Of a stretch of DNA of 64,000 nucleotides, positions 53,685 through 61,864 are shown piece by piece. Origin of the DNA: Pseudomonas sp. Irchel s3h17 (GTDB taxonomy: Bacteria; Pseudomonadota; Gammaproteobacteria; Pseudomonadales; Pseudomonadaceae); the NCBI RefSeq assembly GCF_900187505.1, contig NZ_FYDL01000009.1:203693-267692 (forward strand). The letters run 5' to 3'. The translations under genes were made by a program, and so were the position numbers. Position 1 is the stretch's first letter. Every line of letters starts with the position of its first letter. A model generated the notes under the pieces. It made no database searches, was not told the origin of the DNA, and saw only the letters and a list, made by a program, of their open reading frames with translations.

Positions 53685-53876
53685 ATGCAAACAACACAGC
53701 ACAGCAACACACGCTGCACCGTTTATTTACACCCAGCAGCAGCAACCAACCGCGCAGCGGTAATCGCCATTCAGCAGGCTACTGGCCTGCTCGTCGTCAC
53801 TAGCGTGCGTAGCAACGCCGCAGCACAGCTCATCGCTATCGCCGTCACTTCCCCATGGGGAGGGGACGCAGCATGA
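53685..53876 (+). CDS. Small phage early protein
   Basis: This 63-residue protein (MQTTQHSNTRCTVYLHPAAA, AIQQATGLLVVTSVRSNAA) has no recognised domain. It starts the early operon, preceded by a CTCTCACCAA motif at 53664. It overlaps the kinase by 4 bp. Confidence 0.6.
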   Translation: MQTTQHSNTRCTVYLHPAAATNRAAVIAIQQATGLLVVTSVRSNAAAQLIAIAVTSPWGGDAA

Positions 53877-54445
53877 AGCAACTATTGATCGGCCTCGCCG
53901 GCCGCGCACGCACAGGCAAAACCACTGCTGCCAATCACCTGGCCAACGTACACGGCTTTCAGACCTATGCGTTCGCAGACCCACTGCGCGAAGGCCTGAT
54001 GAACATCTTCAACCTAAGTCCTTGCGACTTCGATGATGATCGTAAAGAGCAGCCCATCGGCTGGCTCGGACGCTCCGCTCGCGAGTTGATGCAGTCCATG
54101 GGTACCGAATGGGGCCGCAACATGGTGCACCCGGAGCTATGGCTGTTATTGGCCGAACAGAATCTCGAATTCCTCGGCCAGGCCCAGGACACCGCAACTG
54201 GCTTTGTCATCAGTGATCTGCGCTTTGAGAACGAAGCCGACTTTGTCCGCAAACGTGGCGGCATCGTGATTCATGTCCTTCGACCTGACGCAACAGAGGT
54301 CAATCCGCACGCAAGCGAAATGGGCATCGGCATTCAGGACAATGACCTGGTACTGCACAACGAGGGCGCGCTCGACGACCTTTTCGGACAGCTCGACGAG
54401 TTCTTCGACGCCCTGACAGCTCGCCCTGACAACGCAGCAGCCTGA
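53873..54445 (+). CDS. Deoxynucleoside monophosphate kinase
   Basis: This 190-residue P-loop kinase has GRARTGKT at residues 10-17 and a Walker-B-like FVISDLRFENEADF, plus PLREGLMNIF and MQSMGTEWGRN. It phosphorylates dNMPs for phage DNA synthesis, as T4-type dNMP kinases do. Start at 53873 overlaps the preceding gene by 4 bp; 53855 is less likely. Confidence 0.85.
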   Translation: MKQLLIGLAGRARTGKTTAANHLANVHGFQTYAFADPLREGLMNIFNLSPCDFDDDRKEQPIGWLGRSARELMQSMGTEWGRNMVHPELWLLLAEQNLEFLGQAQDTATGFVISDLRFENEADFVRKRGGIVIHVLRPDATEVNPHASEMGIGIQDNDLVLHNEGALDDLFGQLDEFFDALTARPDNAAA

Positions 54446-54453
54446 GGACCGCC

Positions 54454-54729
54454 ATGAATCGCACCCTGGACGAAACGGCAGCCGTACTCGGCCTTAAGCC
54501 CCGCGCCCTCCGCACCAGGTTGCGGGAGCTGGGAGTCCTCACCAACAACGGCGAGCTCGCCAGCAAACACCGCGATCGCGGTTACCTGTTCTCCGACCCA
54601 CGCAGCACCTGGGTCCCTGCTATCAACCAGCACCGCCACTACGCCGTGGTGATGGTGAAAGAAGCAGGCGTTGAGTGGGTCGCCAAGAAACTGAACATCA
54701 CCATTACGCACAAGGACGCCGCAGCATGA
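54454..54729 (+). CDS. KilA-C-like antirepressor fragment or protein
   Basis: This 91-residue protein (LDETAAVLGLKPRALRTRLRELGVLTNNGELASKHRDRGYLF and WVPAINQHRHYAVVMVKEAGVEWVAKKL) looks like the C-terminal phage antirepressor domain (KilA-C). It is complete as a small gene here, and coupled to the next by a 4-bp overlap. It probably binds DNA. Confidence 0.75.
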   Translation: MNRTLDETAAVLGLKPRALRTRLRELGVLTNNGELASKHRDRGYLFSDPRSTWVPAINQHRHYAVVMVKEAGVEWVAKKLNITITHKDAAA

Positions 54730-55100
54730 GCCAGAACGCCATTACCCAAGCCATCGGCGCACTGAAGCTGGTCCCGATGTTCCTCAACCACCCGACCGTC
54801 ATCAGCCGCGCCACGCTAATAGGCGCATCAGCCGAAGCCGTACAGCTGCTGGAATCGCTGCCTCCGGTCAGCGCCGAGCTGGCTGAGGTTTTCCGCTGCG
54901 TCGACGCAGTCATTGGTGAGGGGCAAATTGCCTACGTTACCCCGACCAAATCGCCTGAATATCCCTACGGTGCCGTCGTCGCTGACCTACACGGCAACGT
55001 CTGCGCGGCCGCCATGGGCAAAAGTAAAGAAGGCCTCGCCGAATTAATCCGCCTTAAGTTGCTGCCCCCATCGGAGGGGTTCGGGGAGGACGCTGCATGA
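54726..55100 (+). CDS. Phage hypothetical protein
   Basis: This 124-residue protein (VPMFLNHPTVISRATLIGASAEAVQLLESLPPVSAELAEVF) has no recognised domain. It overlaps both neighbours by 4 bp in the early operon. Confidence 0.65.
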   Translation: MSQNAITQAIGALKLVPMFLNHPTVISRATLIGASAEAVQLLESLPPVSAELAEVFRCVDAVIGEGQIAYVTPTKSPEYPYGAVVADLHGNVCAAAMGKSKEGLAELIRLKLLPPSEGFGEDAA

Positions 55101-55339
55101 GCAACACCCTCGACCAGCTTCGGCGCCAGTTCGCAACACCGTGCCCGACGCTGGCTGCAGTTCGCGAACATTATTTCTCACATATCCGTACCGATCGCCA
55201 CTTGCTGACCGAGATCAAGAAGGGCCGCATCAAGCTCACGGTCAAGCGCCTGCACGGCTCTACCCGGGCCAAGCCGGTGGTTTACCTGCATGACCTTGCC
55301 GACTACCTCGACGCCCAAGCGTTGACGGCAGCCGCCTGA
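55097..55339 (+). CDS. PrtN-like pyocin/phage activator
   Basis: This 80-residue protein (LAAVREHYFSHIRTDRHLLTEIKKGRIKLTVKRLHGSTRAKPVVYLHDLADYLD) matches the PrtN family; PrtN activates pyocin genes after RecA-dependent loss of PrtR. In a prophage it may activate tail genes. It overlaps its upstream neighbour by 4 bp. Confidence 0.85.
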   Translation: MSNTLDQLRRQFATPCPTLAAVREHYFSHIRTDRHLLTEIKKGRIKLTVKRLHGSTRAKPVVYLHDLADYLDAQALTAAA

Positions 55340-55398
55340 TTTACCGGTGCCCCCTGCCGTCCAGGGGGATACAACTCGCACTCAATAAGGCACAGCAC

Positions 55399-55749
55399 AT
55401 GAAACCAACGGACACAGCCGAATTCATCGGCGAACTCAACGCGGGCGTCTTCGCGAACCAGATCGGTCACGCCCTTTCCGAAGTTGCATCAGGCGTTGTC
55501 GACAACGGCAAGGTCGGCTCCGTCACGCTGACCTTCACGCTTAAACAAATTGCCGACAGCCACCAGGTAACGGTCAACCACAAGCTTGCCTACAAGGTGC
55601 CAACCAAACGCGGCAGCCGCAGCGAAGACACAACCCTCGACACGCCGATGCATGTCAACGAGGGCGGACGCCTGACCTTGTTTGCCGAAGCTCCGCGCGC
55701 GGGCCAGCTGTTCAACCGAGACGCCGCGCCGATTCACGCGAAGTCCTAA
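55399..55749 (+). CDS. Phage hypothetical protein
   Basis: This 116-residue protein (GELNAGVFANQIGHALSEVASGVVDNGKVGSVTLTFTLKQI) looks like small phage proteins found beside DUF2303 genes. No function is known. It has the usual GGCACAG-type spacing to its ATG and lies 59 bp after the PrtN-like gene. Confidence 0.65.
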   Translation: MKPTDTAEFIGELNAGVFANQIGHALSEVASGVVDNGKVGSVTLTFTLKQIADSHQVTVNHKLAYKVPTKRGSRSEDTTLDTPMHVNEGGRLTLFAEAPRAGQLFNRDAAPIHAKS

Positions 55750-55789
55750 CCGCTCTATCCATGCCTCTCACCAAAAGGAAAACGATCCA

Positions 55790-56602
55790 ATGGAAGCCAA
55801 AGCAATTCAGTTGATCCAAGACACAGCCGTACTGGCCTATGCCAAGCCGCTGAGCACCTTCACTCCGGCGCTGGTGCTGCCGTCTGATCAGAAGATCCAC
55901 AGCATCGAGAAGTTTCAAGCCGCTCGCAGTCGCTTTCGGGGCGCGCTCACCACCCACTCATTGCTGGACTTCGGCAACTACGTGATGGAGCAAAGCGCCG
56001 ATACCGTCGCATCTGGCTTTGTCGACGCAGAAGCCATGTCGTGCACCGTAATTTTCAACCTCGGCGACACCAAAGAACCAGGGCACGGCGACTTCACCGC
56101 CACCCTCAATCTAAGAAAAACTGCCGCCTTCCGAGCGCTCGAACGTGCTGCCACCATCCAATTCGCGCAGAAAGACCTGAGCGATTGGATTGAGGATTGG
56201 GCGTCGAACCTCCAAGCCCTTGGAGCGGACGATAGCCAAATCGATCTGCGCAAAGCCGCGAGCGCGATCCGCTCCATCAGCATCGAGCAAGCACGCAAGA
56301 GCGAACATGTCGTTGGCGACCTGAGCGCATCCCGTTCGGCGATGGACCAGATCGAAGCCAAATCCTCCGAAGGCCTGCCAGCCGAATTCCTATTCACCGT
56401 CGAGCCATACGAAGGGCTAAAGGTCCAGATCATCCGACTTCGTGTTGCTGTCCTCACCGGCGGTGACAAGCCACTGCTGCGCCTGCGATGGATTGGCGAA
56501 GAGCAGCTGCGCGAGGACCTCGCACAAGAATTCAAGGATGTCGTTCAGCAGGAAGTCGGCGGTGGGGCGAAGTTGACCATCGGCAGCTTCAACTTGGGCT
56601 AA
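55790..56602 (+). CDS. DUF2303-family phage protein
   Basis: This 270-residue protein (SIEKFQAARSRFRGALTTHSL, LGDTKEPGHGDFTATLNLRKTAAFRAL, WIEDWA) is a DUF2303 protein, common in early operons of Pseudomonas and enterobacterial phages; the role is unknown. It starts 15 bp after a CTCTCACCAA motif. Confidence 0.82.
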   Translation: MEAKAIQLIQDTAVLAYAKPLSTFTPALVLPSDQKIHSIEKFQAARSRFRGALTTHSLLDFGNYVMEQSADTVASGFVDAEAMSCTVIFNLGDTKEPGHGDFTATLNLRKTAAFRALERAATIQFAQKDLSDWIEDWASNLQALGADDSQIDLRKAASAIRSISIEQARKSEHVVGDLSASRSAMDQIEAKSSEGLPAEFLFTVEPYEGLKVQIIRLRVAVLTGGDKPLLRLRWIGEEQLREDLAQEFKDVVQQEVGGGAKLTIGSFNLG

Positions 56603-56676
56603 CCACCACTGCAACGCCCCGCTGCCGGCCTCTCACCAATGATCCCGGCGGCGGGCTCTACCGATGAGCACAGCAC

Positions 56677-57057
56677 ATGCAATCACAACAATTAATCATC
56701 ATCGCCGCCTGCTCAGCCGTTGGGCTGCTGCTGATGGCCTACTTTGTCCGCCAAGCAGTCCTGCGCGCCGTCGCGAAGGGTGTTGCGGCTCAATCCAAGT
56801 ACCACCGGGAGCGCGTCGCCGCACTGACGAAGGACATCATCCGCCTCAGTCAAACACCCAAAGTCGAATCGATACTCACCCGGGCTGACTATCAAACGCT
56901 GCTGCAAGCGCACGCCACGCTGATTCTCGCCCAGATGACTTGGCGGGCAATGCCAGGCACGGAATCGACCCAATTGAAGGCGGAGAAGCAAGCACAGAGG
57001 CTCCTGGACTTAGCCAATCGCATCAGTACCACCGCAAAACCGGGATCCGCCGCATGA
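56677..57057 (+). CDS. Phage membrane-anchored hypothetical protein
   Basis: This 126-residue protein has one N-terminal membrane helix (LIIIAACSAVGLLLMAYFV) and a helical cytosolic or periplasmic rest (LTRADYQTLLQAHATLILAQMTW). No domain is recognised. It overlaps the next gene by 4 bp. Confidence 0.65.
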   Translation: MQSQQLIIIAACSAVGLLLMAYFVRQAVLRAVAKGVAAQSKYHRERVAALTKDIIRLSQTPKVESILTRADYQTLLQAHATLILAQMTWRAMPGTESTQLKAEKQAQRLLDLANRISTTAKPGSAA

Positions 57058-57227
57058 ACACCCTTCGCCGAACAGTCCGAATCCGCCACGGGCAAATGCC
57101 CCCACTCGACTTACAAACCATCTGCGACAAATGCAACAGGTCACGGGCACACGGCAATCACGAACAATGCAGCAAGCAACGCCAAGCCGAGGGTATCGCC
57201 CGGCGTGCAGGGGAGAAACAACAATGA
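57054..57227 (+). CDS. Small Cys-containing phage protein
   Basis: This 57-residue protein has CDKCNRSRAHGNHEQC (residues 24-39), a possible C-x2-C...H...C zinc site, and a basic C-terminus. The role is unknown. It overlaps both neighbours by 4 bp. Confidence 0.6.
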   Translation: MNTLRRTVRIRHGQMPPLDLQTICDKCNRSRAHGNHEQCSKQRQAEGIARRAGEKQQ

Positions 57228-57439
57228 GCGCAGCAGAGAAACTCGACTTCCACATCACACCAGGTGCCTGGTTCCGCCAGGACCTGCTGTACCCGGTGTT
57301 CGGTCTGAGCACCGAAGCCGTCCGTAAGTACCGCACACGCGGCCTCTGGCTCGAAGGCAAACACTGGCGAAAGGATCCAGCCAACGTGATCGTCTACAAC
57401 CGCACAGCAATTGAGCGCTGGATGGAAGGGAAACCATGA
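57224..57439 (+). CDS. xis: Excisionase (DUF1233 type)
   Basis: This 71-residue protein (FRQDLLYPVFGLSTEAVRKYRTRGLWLEGKHWR and YNRTAIERWM) has the winged-helix form of phage excisionases of the DUF1233 group. It sits directly before and overlaps the integrase by 4 bp. With integrase it directs excision at attL/attR. Confidence 0.88.
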   Translation: MSAAEKLDFHITPGAWFRQDLLYPVFGLSTEAVRKYRTRGLWLEGKHWRKDPANVIVYNRTAIERWMEGKP

Positions 57440-58656
57440 CCGATAAGATGCCGACCGGCGTTGAGATGAACGGCAAGCAGTTACGCATCTGGTTCATCTT
57501 CAACGGCCAACGATGCCGGGAACCCTTGGAAGGGATCTCGAAAGTAAACAAGGCCGCGATCGCTTACGCCGACAACAAGCGCCGCACCATCCTCGCGGAA
57601 ATAAAAGAGTGCCGCTTCGACTATGCGGCCCACTTTCCGAAATCGCCTAGGGCTGCCATGTTCACGGGGACTGGCGGCCCTTCGCTAAAGCGTATCGTGA
57701 AGGAAGGCATTGATCGTTGGCTGGAGGTTCAGCGCGCGCTCAAGGCTTCGAGCACTGTCGTCAACTACGTTAGCAAGGCTGTACACGTCGAGAAGAAATT
57801 CGGCCAGCGCCGGATCGTAGACATCAGCAAGAGCGACATCGAGTTGTTCCAAGCGCAGTTGCTCAAGCAAGGCCTCGCCCCGAAAACAGTGAACGACATT
57901 TTCACCGTCGTCCGTGGGGTTTGGGCTGATGCCTTCGGCGACGGCATCCTGAAAGCCAATCCGCTCGACCGGATCAGCAACGTCGGATCTGACGTCGACC
58001 TGGAGCATGCCGATCCGTTCAGTCGCACCGAGATCGAGTTGATCGGTAAAGCGGATCCTGATCGGCGAGCTGATGCCCGAATGATCGAATTCAACTGCTG
58101 GGCTGGACTGTCCCTGTCCGAACTTATTGGCCTCGCTGCCGAAGACGTTGATCTTGAAGCCGGCCTGGTACATGTCCGCCGGGCATTGGTCGTCGGTGAA
58201 TTCAAAGTCCCCAAAGAACGCTCAAGGGTTCGAGTCGTCGAGCTTATCAACCCAGCCCTCAAACTGATGCGGGAGATTGTTGCCGCAGCCAAAGACGCCA
58301 CCACGGTGGACATCGCTGTCATCCAGCGCGACAACATAACCTCCAAAAAGATGAAAGCCACGTTTCTTTTCCGCAGCTCGACCAGCGGCTTGCTGTGGAG
58401 CGGAAAGACGGTCAGCAACTGGTTCACGGCTCACCTGGTTAAGGCCGAGGTCCGTCATCGAGGCGCGAATCAATGTCGTCACACTTTCGCAAGCCAAGCG
58501 TTGTCAAGTTACGTGCCCGTGGAATGGGTAGCCAGGCAACTAGGTCACAGCGACACCACCATGGTGAAAAAACACTACGGTCGCTGGATACCGACGGACA
58601 CAAAAAGCATGGCCGCAGTAGTGTCCGAAATGATGGGGTTCTCTAAGCAGGTTTAG
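57436..58656 (+). CDS. int: Tyrosine-type phage integrase
   Basis: This 406-residue recombinase has a SAM-like core-binding domain (residues 75-170) and a C-terminal catalytic domain with R348 and H349 in CRHTFASQALS, H371 in QLGH and the nucleophile Tyr381 in KKHYGRW. The canonical first Arg of box I is Ser226 in AGLSLSELIGL, and the H of the HxxR block is Asn345. It should integrate the phage into tRNA-Ser. It is 2.3 kb from attR because of the cargo operon between. Confidence 0.9.
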   Translation: MTDKMPTGVEMNGKQLRIWFIFNGQRCREPLEGISKVNKAAIAYADNKRRTILAEIKECRFDYAAHFPKSPRAAMFTGTGGPSLKRIVKEGIDRWLEVQRALKASSTVVNYVSKAVHVEKKFGQRRIVDISKSDIELFQAQLLKQGLAPKTVNDIFTVVRGVWADAFGDGILKANPLDRISNVGSDVDLEHADPFSRTEIELIGKADPDRRADARMIEFNCWAGLSLSELIGLAAEDVDLEAGLVHVRRALVVGEFKVPKERSRVRVVELINPALKLMREIVAAAKDATTVDIAVIQRDNITSKKMKATFLFRSSTSGLLWSGKTVSNWFTAHLVKAEVRHRGANQCRHTFASQALSSYVPVEWVARQLGHSDTTMVKKHYGRWIPTDTKSMAAVVSEMMGFSKQV

Positions 58657-59323
58657 CTTGGGGGGCAGAACCTTTCAGAGGAGGATTTCGGATCTCACTG
58701 AGGAGCCTTGCCCCCACCTTCAAAGACTCTTCGAAGCCTAAAGGGTCAGCTTCAAAAACGCCTACACTACCGACCACCTCTTCTGGTCGGAAGCGGAACG
58801 CATGCCCGATCAAAGTCTTTTGCTTGACTGCCGCGTCCTTACTCAGGTTACCTTCCAACGCGGCAAAAATCCCTTTTTGCCATAGCCCATCGTCATCTCT
58901 AGCCTGCCAACTATCGATATCGAGAATTTCGAAACCTAAGCTGTCAAAGAATCCGAGTATGAAGGTGGCGCAGGTTAACCCCGCCCCTGGGGAGTCCAAA
59001 AACTTGAGATCTCCACCAAAAACAGATGCACCCGTGTATTCCATGCCGTAAGGGATACCAGCAGAATTTTTTTCATATATACGGGAGGCTTGCTCTGCGA
59101 ACAGCTGCAACTCCTCCTCGTCGAAATTACTAGCGGGCACGCATCGGTACGCCGCCTTTAATGGCTCACAACGCAGATCGTAATGCCAGGCGAGATGAAG
59201 AAGGCTCGGATGAGCCTTCTCACGTTCCTTGAATACAATTGCGGCATGGCGCTGTTCCGGACTTACTTGGTAAATCGCAGTACCAAAAATCCCGATTTCG
59301 CCCAACAACTTGCTTTCTGCCAA
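58643..59323 (-). CDS. Unknown cargo protein 3 of the attR operon
   Basis: This 226-residue protein starts with TTG directly after the previous stop (TAATTG). SLLHLAWHYDLR (a His pair, residues 40-51) and GAGLTCATFILGF (Cys near 118) recall the permuted NlpC/P60-like (YiiX) papain fold, in which His precedes Cys. That is speculative. It is the last gene of the operon and ends convergent with, and overlapping, the integrase by 14 bp. Confidence 0.6.
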   Translation of the reverse strand: MAESKLLGEIGIFGTAIYQVSPEQRHAAIVFKEREKAHPSLLHLAWHYDLRCEPLKAAYRCVPASNFDEEELQLFAEQASRIYEKNSAGIPYGMEYTGASVFGGDLKFLDSPGAGLTCATFILGFFDSLGFEILDIDSWQARDDDGLWQKGIFAALEGNLSKDAAVKQKTLIGHAFRFRPEEVVGSVGVFEADPLGFEESLKVGARLLSEIRNPPLKGSAPQAKPA

Positions 59324-59968
59324 TTACACTACCCTTGCACGAGACAATCCACGTAGCGCACGATCAGCATCCTGCCCAGTCTCATTCAGATGAATGAGGG
59401 TTTTGTTATACAGCGCTGTCCAGTTTGCAAGTTTGTCACGGTATTTGAAAGAAGTACGTAGAAATGCCACGGCCGTGATTTTTCGCAACGAGGATGGCTC
59501 GACAAGACCTAACATCTGATTCAAGCTCCAAATGTCATTCACTTGAACGTAATCATCTACAGTGTCAACTACTGACCTCAACGCCACACGGCTGTGGTCG
59601 GCACTCTCATCGGCCACCGAGTCTAAAGCAGAAATCACCTCCAGTTGAGACTTGACAACAACGGCCAAACATTGGGTCAGAGGCTCAACCCCAGCACTCA
59701 CGAAATTTGGATGCCACTCCTGCGGATCATCCAACAAGCGCACACGTCCACGAGGCGCAGCTTCGTTACCAAAAGTAAATTCGATTTTTACAGCACCACC
59801 AGACGTTGCTGAGGTGACAGGCTTCGATATTAGCTCTGGTGCCGACCAGACAGCAGTCGAGTTAGGGCTCAGAAAAAATACAGAACTTTCAACGTCGCCA
59901 ATTCGCCGCTCCATTGGCGCCATGATGACGGCTGACTCTACATAGTACGGAATGCTATCCAATTTCAC
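59324..59968 (-). CDS. Unknown cargo protein 2 of the attR operon
   Basis: This 214-residue protein starts with GTG inside the end of the preceding gene (14-bp overlap). It has a beta-rich N-terminal half (SAVIMAPMERRIGDVESSVFF) and a helical C-terminal half (TAVAFLRTSFKYRDKLANWTALYNKTL). No domain is recognised. Coupling to both neighbours shows it works with them. Confidence 0.6.
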   Translation of the reverse strand: MKLDSIPYYVESAVIMAPMERRIGDVESSVFFLSPNSTAVWSAPELISKPVTSATSGGAVKIEFTFGNEAAPRGRVRLLDDPQEWHPNFVSAGVEPLTQCLAVVVKSQLEVISALDSVADESADHSRVALRSVVDTVDDYVQVNDIWSLNQMLGLVEPSSLRKITAVAFLRTSFKYRDKLANWTALYNKTLIHLNETGQDADRALRGLSRARVV

Positions 59969-60665
59969 CCCCTGCGACTAAATCACGAGCTTCGATAAAG
60001 AAAGCTGCAACAAGCGGCCCGTACGCAGATGAACTCGGTAGCTTCGACTCAGGATGGCTATTCAAATCCAACTCAAGCTGAAGGACTGGCTTGCTTACTG
60101 GGTTCACCGCCATATTGTTCTGATACTGAACAGTTTGAAACGCCAGCTGGGACCACTTTGTCAGACGGTTCATAACCAGTCCGCTAATCTTCGGGTACTT
60201 TTTTGGCCGGTTAAACTGAAATATCAGATCGCTTATAGAAGAGTCGATCTGAACCTGTGGTACTAGCTGCCTGAACAGCGCACCGCTGGTCTCCGAGTTC
60301 CCAGGGTAAATGTTCAAGGTCGCGCCAAACGCGAGCCGTGCGGCCGTAGGCATTTTGAGGCCGCTCAAGCGACGCTCAAATGACTGTGCAACCTCTTCAA
60401 AGGCCCCTAAAGAGGGAGGAGTGAAGGGGTCGACAGGCATCGCAGAAAGGGTGATATCTATTCGACCCGGCTGCGAGGTAACAACAAGCCTGCCCTCTCC
60501 AAACGGCCCTTCCTCGATGACCAACTGCTGGGCCGGCCGATTCGTCATTGATTCAGCTTCCTTTCCAGTAATCGACTGCCAGCTGATCTTAGCGCCTTCA
60601 GTTACCCCCAGGAGCGAGAAGCGAACAGATTCTGTGTGCCAAGAGTGAGTCTGGGTCATTTGCAT
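59955..60665 (-). CDS. Unknown cargo protein 1 of the attR operon
   Basis: This 236-residue protein is the promoter-proximal gene. It has beta-rich segments (GRLVVTSQPGRIDITLSAMPVDPF) and a central ARLAFGATLNIYPG; the layout faintly resembles TIGR04255-type accessory proteins, but I cannot support that. Together with the two following genes it forms a compact operon at the phage edge beside attR, a usual place for defence or moron genes. Confidence 0.6.
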   Translation of the reverse strand: MQMTQTHSWHTESVRFSLLGVTEGAKISWQSITGKEAESMTNRPAQQLVIEEGPFGEGRLVVTSQPGRIDITLSAMPVDPFTPPSLGAFEEVAQSFERRLSGLKMPTAARLAFGATLNIYPGNSETSGALFRQLVPQVQIDSSISDLIFQFNRPKKYPKISGLVMNRLTKWSQLAFQTVQYQNNMAVNPVSKPVLQLELDLNSHPESKLPSSSAYGPLVAAFFIEARDLVAGGEIG

Positions 60666-60858
60666 TCACTTGATAGACGAAAACGGTAAACCGGGCTGAA
60701 CGTTGCACGCATGCTCCGGGCATCCAAGCAGGAGAGTCAACCGAGTCTAGCCAAATATGAAATCAGTTGCACCAGCCGTTGTGGCAAAAACTGCAATCCC
60801 TACGCATTATCGACAACCCACGGCCTTGACCGTTCTGTATCGGCCTGACGTAGAGAGT

Positions 60859-60882
60859 TTTTGCCCTAAAAATGCCCTAAAA
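60859..60882. promoter_or_regulatory. Putative integrase arm-type sites, right end
   Basis: TGCCCTAAAAATGCCCTAAAA here nearly repeats 38252-38275 at the left end. The same doubled word at both phage ends suggests arm-type binding sites for the integrase. Confidence 0.6.
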
Positions 60883-60899
60883 ACAGACGCCAGAAATGA

Positions 60900-60936
60900 A
60901 AAACCCCCGATAACACGAATGTTATCAGGGGCTTAT
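60900..60936. terminator. Terminator beside attR
   Basis: AAAACCCCCGATAACA and TGTTATCAGGGGC(T) form a hairpin beside the tRNA 3' end. It stands where the tRNA terminator now lies, matching by place the one at 38090, and came with the phage. Confidence 0.75.
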
Positions 60937-60946
60937 CACATCGTAA

Positions 60947-60975
60947 TAATGGCGGAGAGATAGGGATTCGAACCC
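60947..60975. repeat. attR core (29-bp)
   Basis: Identical to 38133-38161. It overlaps the 3' end of the functional tRNA-Ser, which is kept intact by the phage sequence. Confidence 0.92.
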
Positions 60976-61039
60976 TAGGTACCGGTGAAGGTACAACGGA
61001 TTTCGAATCCGTCCCATTCGGCCACTCTGGCATCTCTCC
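60950..61039 (-). tRNA. serU: tRNA-Ser (anticodon CGA)
   Basis: The 90-nt minus-strand sequence folds as a class II tRNA with acceptor GGAGAGA/TCTCTCC, a long variable arm and the encoded CCA. The anticodon loop TTCGAAA gives CGA, reading UCG. The T arm ends GGTTCGAATCC. It is the phage attachment target and is restored by attR. Confidence 0.95.
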
Positions 61040-61122
61040 AACGGCGCGCATCATAACAGCACGTTCACCGAAAGCAAACCCTCAAGTGAAATTTTTTCCG
61101 TGCTATCAGATGCTTGCGTCGA

Positions 61123-61836
61123 TTACAGCGGTACGCCGAGGCGGTTGGCGACTTCTTCGTAGGCTTCGATAACGTCACCGAGGCCCTGGCGGAAGCGGTC
61201 CTTGTCCATCTTCTTGCCGGTAGCCTTGTCCCACAGGCGGCAGCCGTCCGGACTGAATTCGTCGCCCAGGACGATGGTGCCGTCGTGGAACACGCCGAAT
61301 TCCAGCTTGAAGTCGACCAGCAGCAGGCCGGCGTCGTCGAACAGCTTGCTCAGCACTTCGTTGACCTTGAGCGACAGTTCTTTCATGCGAACCAGTTGCT
61401 CAGCGGTGCCCCAACCGAATGCCACGACGTGGGATTCGTTGATGAACGGGTCGCCCTTGGCGTCGTCTTTCAGGAACAGTTCGAAGGTGTAAGGGTTGAG
61501 CTTCATGCCCTCTTCAACACCCAGGCGCTTGACCAGGCTGCCGGCGGCGTAGTTACGCACGACGCACTCGACCGGGATCATGTCCAGCTTCTTGACCAGG
61601 CACTCGTTGTCGCCCAGCAGTTTGTCGAACTGGGTCGGCACGCCGGCGGCTTCGAGTTTCTGCATGATGAACGCGTTGAACTTGTTGTTCACCATGCCTT
61701 TGCGGTCGAGCTGCTCGATGCGCTTGCCGTCGAACGCCGAGGTGTCGTTGCGAAACAGCAGGATCAGACGGTTAGCGTCGTCGGTCTTGTAAACCGACTT
61801 GGCTTTGCCGCGGTAGAGTTCTTCACGTTTTTCCAT
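61123..61836 (-). CDS. purC: Phosphoribosylaminoimidazole-succinocarboxamide synthase
   Basis: This 237-residue SAICAR synthetase performs step 7 (joining aspartate to CAIR with ATP) of purine synthesis. It has [15 protein letters not shown], the ATP-binding [24 protein letters not shown] and [20 protein letters not shown], all standard for PurC. It lies 28 bp downstream of the MBL gene. Cytosolic. Confidence 0.95.
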   Translation of the reverse strand: MEKREELYRGKAKSVYKTDDANRLILLFRNDTSAFDGKRIEQLDRKGMVNNKFNAFIMQKLEAAGVPTQFDKLLGDNECLVKKLDMIPVECVVRNYAAGSLVKRLGVEEGMKLNPYTFELFLKDDAKGDPFINESHVVAFGWGTAEQLVRMKELSLKVNEVLSKLFDDAGLLLVDFKLEFGVFHDGTIVLGDEFSPDGCRLWDKATGKKMDKDRFRQGLGDVIEAYEEVANRLGVPL

Positions 61837-61864
61837 GATGGGCTCCGCTTGCTAAGTAGATGGG

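Larger units (their letters stand above)
38133..60975. mobile_element. Defective prophage in tRNA-Ser
   Basis: A 22.8-kb element bounded by a 29-bp direct repeat (38133-38161 and 60947-60975) formed by the 3' end of tRNA-Ser. It holds an integrase and excisionase, repressor genes, an early operon, a truncated primase fused to a tape-measure remnant, tail-tip and fibre genes, a lysis cassette, an adenine methylase and cargo genes. Head genes (terminase, portal, capsid) are absent, so it should not make particles by itself. Confidence 0.93.
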
